Positions 59,180 to 64,000 of a stretch of 64,000 bases of DNA are shown here, one piece after another; the stretch's first letter is position 1; the number at the start of each line of letters is the position of its first letter. The translations under genes and the position numbers were made by a program. The notes under the pieces were generated by a model that was given only the letters and a program-made list of their open reading frames with translations, was not told the origin of the DNA and did not search any database. Source of the stretch: Streptomyces cyaneochromogenes (GTDB lineage Bacteria; Actinomycetota; Actinomycetes; Streptomycetales; Streptomycetaceae); assembly GCF_003963535.1 (NCBI RefSeq), contig NZ_CP034539.1, forward strand, positions 5,952,001 to 6,016,000. Direction: 5' to 3'.

Positions 59180-59668
59180 TCACCGGTAGTTCACGAACTG
59201 CAGCGCGAAGTCGAAGTCCTTGCCCTTCAGCAGGGCGATCACGGCCTGCAGGTCGTCACGGCTCTTCGAGCTGACCCGCAGCTCGTCGCCCTGGACCTGG
59301 GCCTTGATGCCCTTCGGGCCCTCGTCGCGAATGATCTTCGCCACCTTCTTTGCGTTCTCCTGGGAGATGCCCTCCTCGATCGACGCGAAGATCTTGTACT
59401 CCTTGCCCGAGAGCTGGGGCTCGCCCGCGTCCAGGGCCTTCAACGAGATCCCGCGCTTGATCAGCTTGGACTGGAAGACGTCGAGGACAGCGTTCACCCG
59501 GTCCTCGGAGTTCGCCTCCATGAGGATCTTGTCACCGGACCACGAGATCGAGGCACCCACGCCCTTGAAGTCGTAGCGCTGGGAGATCTCCTTGGCGGCC
59601 TGGTTGAGGGCGTTGTCGACCTCCTGCCGCTCGACCTTCGAGACGATGTCGAAACTGGAGTCGGCCAT
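59180..59668 (-). CDS. yajQ: YajQ family cyclic-di-GMP/nucleotide-binding protein
   Basis: 162-residue two-domain protein with MADSSFDIVSKVERQEVDNA at the start, RYDFKGVGASI and the ending KGKDFDFALQFVNYR. E. coli YajQ binds nucleotides; in some bacteria relatives bind c-di-GMP and act as regulators. I chose the ATG at 59668, after AAGGAG; a longer frame to 59776 is not supported. Confidence 0.93.
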   Translation of the reverse strand: MADSSFDIVSKVERQEVDNALNQAAKEISQRYDFKGVGASISWSGDKILMEANSEDRVNAVLDVFQSKLIKRGISLKALDAGEPQLSGKEYKIFASIEEGISQENAKKVAKIIRDEGPKGIKAQVQGDELRVSSKSRDDLQAVIALLKGKDFDFALQFVNYR

Positions 59669-59891
59669 GTCCTGTGGCTCCTTGTATCGGGGTGCGTGTG
59701 GGGTGCGTATCGGCGGGCGTGGGGTGGCCGCCGAGCCCGGGGAAGGCCCGGGCCGCATCCGGACCAGCCTAGCCACCCCAGGTCCTGCGGGAGGCGATCA
59801 ATCGGGTGGCGAAGCACCCCTCCGCATCGGGTATTGTTTACGTCGTTGCCAGGGAGCACCGCCGAAAAGCGGTTCGACAGGCAGCAAACCC

Positions 59892-59973
59892 GGCGGTGTG
59901 CCCGAGCGGCCAAAGGGAGCAGACTGTAAATCTGCCGGCTCAGCCTTCCCAGGTTCGAATCCTGGCGCCGCCA
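59892..59973 (+). tRNA. tRNA-Tyr (GTA)
   Basis: 82-nt class II tRNA with a long variable arm. Acceptor stem is GGCGGTG/CGCCGCC with discriminator A. The anticodon stem CAGA/TCTG encloses CTGTAAA, anticodon GTA. T arm CCAGGTTCGAATCCTGG. CCA is not encoded. Confidence 0.95.
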
Positions 59974-59982
59974 CGCTGAGAG

Positions 59983-60024
59983 AAACCCCCTCCGATCTGC
60001 GGAAACGCAGATCGGAGGGGGTTT
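59983..60024 (+). terminator. Strong terminator after tRNA-Tyr
   Basis: Perfect 19-bp stem AAACCCCCTCCGATCTGCG / CGCAGATCGGAGGGGGTTT with a GAAA tetraloop and T-rich 3' end. Confidence 0.93.
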
Positions 60025-60078
60025 CCGCGTTCGAGAGGCCCATTCCAGAGCCGGCCACGGCCGGGGCACACTGGCCCC

Positions 60079-60291
60079 ATGAGCACGCGTCGCAGAAGCT
60101 GCCCCGAGTGCCGGCGGGAGATCGCCGTCGTCGCCGGTCGGTTCGCACGGCACGATCCGCCCGGCGCGCGGGAGAACGGGGAGCTCGTGTCGTGCCCCGG
60201 ATCACGGCGGCAGGCACAACTCGGGGCCGCTCAGCCCGCCCTGGACGGGTACGTCGTGCCCGAGTTCCCCGGGCAGCTTCCGCTGTTCTGA
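60079..60291 (+). CDS. Small Cys-containing conserved protein (70 aa)
   Basis: Short basic protein with SCPECRREIAVVAGRFARHDPPG, then VSCPGSRRQA and the end DGYVVPEFPGQLPLF. A CxxC plus a third Cys suggests a partial zinc-ribbon-like site. I know no function; the sequence has the look of a conserved streptomycete protein. Weak ribosome binding site. Confidence 0.65.
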   Translation: MSTRRRSCPECRREIAVVAGRFARHDPPGARENGELVSCPGSRRQAQLGAAQPALDGYVVPEFPGQLPLF

Positions 60292-60408
60292 GTGGTCGAA
60301 AGCCGACCGAGCCCACCTCGGGCCGGCGCCCTCAGCCCGCGCGTCTCGGTTCCCGGCCCGGTGCCCTCGGCCCGGCAACCACAGCCCCCGCGCCTCGGCT
60401 CCGCGCAG

Positions 60409-60499
60409 CAGCCCTCTCCGAGACCCGCAGCCCTTCACCTCAGCCCTCTCCGAGACCCGCAGCCCCTGACCGCAGCCCTCTCCACGACCCGACAGCCCC
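60409..60499. repeat. 32-bp-period direct repeats
   Basis: CAGCCCTCTCCGAGACCCGC occurs at 60409 and 60441, and a variant CAGCCCTCTCCACGACCCGA at 60473, each followed by AGCCC. They lie in the gap 60292-60516 after the small Cys protein, which holds no gene. Confidence 0.7.
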
Positions 60500-60516
60500 T
60501 CTCAGGCGCCCGCACC

Positions 60517-60903
60517 CTAGGTGCCCGCCCGCACATCCATCCGCGTCACCAGCCCGCTCCCGTCGAACCGGTACACATGCTCGACCGTCCCCTCCGCCCA
60601 CCGCTCGCCCGAAGCGTCGCGCGTGCCGGGCCGTACGGTCGCCACGACCGCCTCGCCGTCCGTGTCCCGGCGCAGACCCTCCAGCCGTACGAGGGGATGA
60701 CCGGCGGCGAACTGCCGCGCCCAGTACGCGCGTACCGCCTCGCGGCCGTGCAGCCGGACTCCGTCCAGGACGTTCGGCCAGTCCACGTCGGGCGCGAGGC
60801 ACCGTTGCACGAAGGCTTCCCGTTCGTCCGTCGAGAAGACCTCGTACATGCGCCGCAACAGCGCTTCCTGCGCGGCGGGCACCCCCTCGGCGCCCAACTT
60901 CAA
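60517..60903 (-). CDS. NTF2-like (SnoaL-type) protein
   Basis: 128-residue cone-fold protein: AAQEALLRRMYEVFSTDEREAFVQRCL, VDWPNVLDGVRLHGREAVRAYWARQF and GTVEHVYRFDGSGLVTRMDV. Such domains act as small-molecule isomerases or binding proteins; the function here is unknown. The TTG start at 60903 overlaps the stop of the upstream SDR gene (TTGA); a GTG at 60882 is an alternative. Confidence 0.8.
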   Translation of the reverse strand: MKLGAEGVPAAQEALLRRMYEVFSTDEREAFVQRCLAPDVDWPNVLDGVRLHGREAVRAYWARQFAAGHPLVRLEGLRRDTDGEAVVATVRPGTRDASGERWAEGTVEHVYRFDGSGLVTRMDVRAGT

Positions 60904-61556
60904 TTTCCCGCCACCGACTTCACCGCCACCGACACCGGAGCCGAGCCGCTGATCAGTTCGAGCGTCAGGCCGGCCGTCGCCGGGGTGTCGAGCAACTCCG
61001 CGATTACGGCGGCCACGTCGTCGCGCGGGACGGGGCCGCGACCGGTGTGAACCTCCAGGCGTACCTGGCCGGTTCCGGCGTCGTTCGTCAGCATTCCGGG
61101 GCGCAGGATCGTCCAGTCCAGGGCGTCCAGGCCGCGGACGTACTCGTCGGCGGCGCCCTTCGCGCGCAGGTAGACGTCGAAGATCTCGCTGCCCTCGTGC
61201 TCGGGGTCCGCGCCCATCGACGACACGACCACGAAGCGCCGTACGCCCGCCCGGACCGCCGCGTCCGCGAAGAGGACCGCGGCCCCCTTGTCCACCGTGT
61301 CCTTGCGGGCCGAGCCGCTGCCGGGGCCCGCGCCGGCCGCGAAGACCGCCGCGTCGGCGCCGCGCAATCGTTCCGCGACCTCCTCGACCGAGGCCGACTC
61401 CAGGTCCAGCAGGACGGGTTCGGCGCCGGCCGCCCGCAGATCGTCGCTCTGTTCGGCCTTGCGGATGATCCCCGCGACCTCGTCCCCGCGCGCGGCGAGC
61501 AGCTTCTCCAGCCGCAGCGCGATCTGACCATGACCACCAGCGATGACAATGCGCAT
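60900..61556 (-). CDS. NAD(P)-binding SDR family protein
   Basis: 218-residue atypical SDR (NAD-dependent epimerase-like). The N-terminal Rossmann motif is IVIAGGHGQIALRLEKLLAARG, with VVVSSMGADP and ALDWTILRPGMLTND further on. It lacks the classical YxxxK pair (YLRAKGAADEYVR may substitute). ATG at 61556 chosen; the frame extends to 61595. It forms an operon with the NTF2-like gene. Confidence 0.85.
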   Translation of the reverse strand: MRIVIAGGHGQIALRLEKLLAARGDEVAGIIRKAEQSDDLRAAGAEPVLLDLESASVEEVAERLRGADAAVFAAGAGPGSGSARKDTVDKGAAVLFADAAVRAGVRRFVVVSSMGADPEHEGSEIFDVYLRAKGAADEYVRGLDALDWTILRPGMLTNDAGTGQVRLEVHTGRGPVPRDDVAAVIAELLDTPATAGLTLELISGSAPVSVAVKSVAGN

Positions 61557-61735
61557 GCTTCCGACCGTACGCCCGGACGGCCGCATCCGCCGCACGACTT
61601 CAGCCAGGTCTCATGCGTCCAGGTGCATGGTCCCCGTCGAAGGGCGCACAGCTGCGTCCGCTGGGCGCACGCCTGTATGCGGGCGCTGGGCGCACAAACC
61701 CCGACGCCACCCCGCCCGGGACACCCGCACACCCC

Positions 61736-63001
61736 TCAGGACAGCTCTCCCCGCCCCTGCCGAGGCAACCCCAACTCCGCAGCCACAGCCGAGTTGCAGT
61801 ACTCCCGCACCGCGCTCGTCCGCGCCACCACGCGCCCCCGATGCACCACGATGCGGCTGTACGCGAGCGACAGCGCCCCCGCCAGCCGGTCCCCGCGCAC
61901 CGCCAGCAACTCGGCCGGGAATCCCGCCTCCACCCGCACCTCCGGCAGCCCCAACACCGCACGCGCCGACGCGCTCACGGCGTCGTAGGAGTCCTCGGGG
62001 CGCAGCCCGTGGCGGGAGGAGAGCAGGTAGGCGGCCTCCAGTGGGTCACCGCGCCCCACCGGGTTCGATACGTCCCTCAGAGCGCCGCTCCCGGCCGCGA
62101 CCCGTACGCCGGCGGAGCGCAGCAGCCGAACGGGCGCCGTGGCCCGGCGTTCCACGCCCCCGCAGCCGCCCTGCGGCAGACACACCACCGTCACCCCGGC
62201 CGCAGCGAGCTGGTCGGCGGCACGGGATGCCACCTGAGCGGGCAGGCGCCCCAGGGCGCCGCACGGCCCGAGCGTCACGCCGGGGCGCAGCCCGCCGGCC
62301 ATCGCGGCGAGGCGGGCCAGGCGGGCCGGGTCGGTGGCATCGGTGTGCAGGTCGACGGGGCAGCCCTGCTCCGAGGCGACCTCCAGGACCGCCTCCACGT
62401 AACCCGTCGGATCCGGGTCCAGGTCGGGACAGCCGCCGACCACCGAGGCACCCATCTTCACCGCGTCCCGCAGCATCGCGAGCCCGTCGGCGCCGGCCAC
62501 GCCCGTCAGCAGCCGTGGCATCGCCACCGTCGTCAACTCGGTGAGCCCGCGCAGCGATCGCCGTGCCTGCAGTACGGCGGCCAGTGCGCCCAGACCCTGG
62601 ACGTCGCCCACGCGCACGTGTGCCCGCAGCGCGGTCGCCCCGTGCCCGAGCTGGAGCAGGGCGGCCTCGGTGGCCCGGCGCTGCACGTCATGGGAGTCGT
62701 ACGAGACCGGCCCGCCCGCGTCGGCGGAGAGAGCGGTGTCGCCGTGGGCGTGCGGTTCGGCCGGGGCCGGCAGAAGCAGATAGCCGCTGAGGTCCACCCG
62801 CGCGCCGCACGCGCGCGTGCCGTCCCCCGCCAGGCTCCCGGCCGTGCCGACCGCCTCGATGCGTCCGCCGACCAGCCGTACGTCCACGGTCCGGCCGTCG
62901 GTGAGCCGCGCCCCGCAGAGCAGGAGTGCGGCCGGGTCGGCCGGTCCGGACGAGCCCGACGAGGACGACGAGTGGGGTGGCTGGGGCTGGCTGTCGGGCA
63001 T
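61736..63001 (-). CDS. Amidohydrolase (cytosine deaminase-like), probable pseudoenzyme
   Basis: 421 residues of the metallo-dependent hydrolase superfamily. The HxH metal motif (AEPHAHGDTAL, H84/H86) and the next His (DLHTDATDP, H219) are present. By comparison with cytosine deaminase, however, the catalytic Glu two after HxD is Ala222, the His of the SHTTAM strand is Pro246 (GPCGAL), and the fourth metal ligand Asp is Gly306 (GSGALRDVSNPVGRGD). Deaminase activity is therefore unlikely. The frame is otherwise intact with normal codon bias, so it is a maintained protein. Confidence 0.85.
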   Translation of the reverse strand: MPDSQPQPPHSSSSSGSSGPADPAALLLCGARLTDGRTVDVRLVGGRIEAVGTAGSLAGDGTRACGARVDLSGYLLLPAPAEPHAHGDTALSADAGGPVSYDSHDVQRRATEAALLQLGHGATALRAHVRVGDVQGLGALAAVLQARRSLRGLTELTTVAMPRLLTGVAGADGLAMLRDAVKMGASVVGGCPDLDPDPTGYVEAVLEVASEQGCPVDLHTDATDPARLARLAAMAGGLRPGVTLGPCGALGRLPAQVASRAADQLAAAGVTVVCLPQGGCGGVERRATAPVRLLRSAGVRVAAGSGALRDVSNPVGRGDPLEAAYLLSSRHGLRPEDSYDAVSASARAVLGLPEVRVEAGFPAELLAVRGDRLAGALSLAYSRIVVHRGRVVARTSAVREYCNSAVAAELGLPRQGRGELS

Positions 63002-63248
63002 CGCGTTCCAGAGGCTCGGGGCTGCGTGCCGGGGCTGCGGCGGCCGGCGCCGGGGAACTGCGCCGGACCACGCAAGATCACGCAGAGTGAGACGAGCCTA
63101 GGGTGGCGATCCGGCCCTGGCGCGCAGGAGCGCAATAGTCGTACCGGTGTGGCCCGTCGCGGAGGAGCCCTCCTCGCGGTGCCGCAGTGGCCTGCGAGGC
63201 GTCTGTGCGGTCAGCTGATCAGCCGCAGAGAGGGGCCGGGAAACGGAT

Positions 63249-63278
63249 TTGGGTGAACGGCAGCCGAGCGTGTAATGT
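63249..63278 (+). promoter_or_regulatory. Candidate promoter of tRNA-Thr-tRNA-Met-rpmG
   Basis: TTGGGT and TAATGT with an 18-nt spacer, ending 11 nt before tRNA-Thr. The preceding part of the gap 63002-63248 shows no gene. Confidence 0.5.
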
Positions 63279-63289
63279 CTTCATCGCTC

Positions 63290-63362
63290 GCCCCAATAGC
63301 TCAGTCGGCAGAGCGTCTCCATGGTAAGGAGAAGGTCTACGGTTCGATTCCGTATTGGGGCT
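63290..63362 (+). tRNA. tRNA-Thr (GGT)
   Basis: 73 nt. Acceptor GCCCCAA/TTGGGGC with discriminator T, anticodon stem TCTCC/GGAGA with loop ATGGTAA, anticodon GGT. T arm ACGGTTCGATTCCGT. No encoded CCA. Confidence 0.95.
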
Positions 63363-63408
63363 CTGGTGTGAAGAGATCCCGTCGCGAGACGGGGTCCGAT
63401 CACATCAC

Positions 63409-63481
63409 AGCGGTGTAGCTCAGTCGGTAGAGCAAGCGGCTCATAATCGCTGTGTCACCGGTTCAAGTCCGGTCACCGCTA
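63409..63481 (+). tRNA. tRNA-Met (CAT, elongator)
   Basis: 73 nt. Acceptor AGCGGTG/CACCGCT with discriminator A, anticodon stem AGCGG/TCGCT around CTCATAA, anticodon CAT. It lacks initiator features (three G-C pairs in the anticodon stem). The tRNA-Thr/tRNA-Met/rpmG order is conserved in actinobacteria, which favours Met over tRNA-Ile2. Confidence 0.9.
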
Positions 63482-63570
63482 CTGACAGTAGCCGATTGCG
63501 GGGTCGGTCCTTCGATCGGCTACTCTTTCTTGCGTTAAATCAATCTATCCGTTCGTCAAGGAGCACTCAC

Positions 63571-63735
63571 GTGGCTGCCACCGACGTCCGCCCGAAGATC
63601 ACGCTGGCCTGCGTGGAGTGCAAGGAGCGGAACTACATCACCAAGAAGAACCGGCGTAACAACCCGGACCGTCTTGAGATGAAGAAGCACTGCCCGCGTT
63701 GCAACGCGCACACCGCGCACCGCGAGACGCGATAA
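63571..63735 (+). CDS. rpmG: 50S ribosomal protein L33
   Basis: 54-residue L33 of the zinc-binding (C+) type, with all four cysteines in CVECKERNY and HCPRCNAHT. GTG start preceded by AAGGAG at 63558-63563. It lies directly behind tRNA-Met and is followed by a strong terminator. Confidence 0.97.
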   Translation: MAATDVRPKITLACVECKERNYITKKNRRNNPDRLEMKKHCPRCNAHTAHRETR

Positions 63736-63747
63736 ATCAGGCTCGTA

Positions 63748-63784
63748 CGCGAGGCCGCCCCCCGATGACGGGGGCGGCCTCGCG
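63748..63784 (+). terminator. Terminator of rpmG
   Basis: CGCGAGGCCGCCCCC / GGGGGCGGCCTCGCG stem followed by TCGTTT, 12 nt after the stop. Confidence 0.92.
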
Positions 63785-63871
63785 TCGTTTCAGGCCCGGT
63801 TACCGGTCGGTTCCGGCCGACCGCGGGCCACTCAGAGCAGACATCAGGCAGACAGCAGGAGGTGCCGAGCC

Positions 63872-64000
63872 ATGGCGCTCGACCAGTCCTTCGTGGGGCG
63901 GAGCTACCCGCCCACCGACCCTTACGAGGTGGGCCGGGAGAAGATCCGGGAGTTCGCGCAGGCGGTGGGGGACACCAACCCGGCGTACACGGACCCGGAG
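63872..64000 (+). CDS. MaoC-like/FAS1-type dehydratase (3' partial)
   Basis: The first 43 codons read MALDQSFVGRSYPPTDPYEV, GREKIREFAQAVGDTNPAYT, DPE. This is the N terminus of the R-specific hydratase-like family (UPF0336, HadA-type FAS1 dehydratase domain) that follows rpmG in many actinobacteria. ATG at 63872 with AGGAGGT at 63858-63864. The rest lies beyond the window. Confidence 0.9.
   Translation, partial: MALDQSFVGRSYPPTDPYEVGREKIREFAQAVGDTNPAYTDPE

Noticed and set aside
63409..63481. tRNA with CAT anticodon as tRNA-Ile2 (lysidine type)
   Set aside because: Position between tRNA-Thr and rpmG is the conserved place of elongator tRNA-Met in actinobacteria.
1..64000. Genomic island, prophage or integrative element
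   Set aside because: No integrase, transposase, att-like duplication at the tRNAs or compositional break was seen.

Overview
The window is a contiguous piece of a very high-GC actinobacterial chromosome, almost certainly Streptomyces. The evidence is the near-saturated third-position GC, frequent GTG starts, ATGA/GTGA stop-start overlaps, the gene content (nuo, recQ, polyprenyl synthase, korAB, a second nuo set, htpX, yajQ, tRNA-Tyr, tRNA-Thr/tRNA-Met/rpmG), and Streptomyces-type intergenic repeats. I see no integrase, transposase, phage gene or CRISPR array. It reads as core chromosome with small streptomycete-specific inserts.

Layout. 1-8231: distal end of the standard complex I operon (nuoH-I-J-K-L-M-N; nuoH starts before the window). 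8388-10436: recQ. 10611-12975: a leftward group of M56 peptidase, GntR regulator and membrane protein, with tandem duplications and iteron-like repeats. 13109-16031: fumarylacetoacetase, an AhpD-like protein and a HAD phosphatase. 16082-17037: a LysM/transglycosylase-like secreted protein behind a c-di-AMP (ydaO-type) riboswitch. 17282-20450: CocE-type hydrolase and a strikingly shortened POT-family transporter. 20658-26455: polyprenyl diphosphate synthase, a CHRD secreted protein, and a LolA-like protein followed by an ABC exporter. 26491-36851: a mixed block with FMN reductase, amidase, a P-loop-like protein divergent from a Pro-rich helical protein, secreted M28 aminopeptidase, VOC protein, RarD, an SDR/HxlR divergent pair, and two tandem DUF6082-type paralogues flanking a small opposite-strand gene.

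36906-54895 is the most interesting region: korAB (2-oxoacid:ferredoxin oxidoreductase), one NarL-type response regulator with two paralogous histidine kinases, and a second ten-gene complex I cluster, nuoA-B-C-H-I-J-K-L-M-N. That cluster has no nuoD and no nuoE, F or G. Its NuoC carries about 350 extra residues of repetitive disordered sequence, and its NuoH has an altered quinone-site loop, while the ion-translocating residues of K, L, M and N are kept. My reading, which is inference, is a ferredoxin-linked or otherwise specialised proton-pumping complex fed by KorAB and controlled by the adjacent two-component system, borrowing NuoD from the main operon or working without it.

55122-64000: htpX-yccF, a SUKH protein, an amino-acid permease, glsB, yajQ, tRNA-Tyr, a small Cys protein, NTF2/SDR genes, an amidohydrolase that has lost catalytic residues, tRNA-Thr, tRNA-Met, rpmG and the start of a MaoC-type dehydratase gene. 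Many gene ends carry clear stem-loops, several of them bidirectional between convergent genes.
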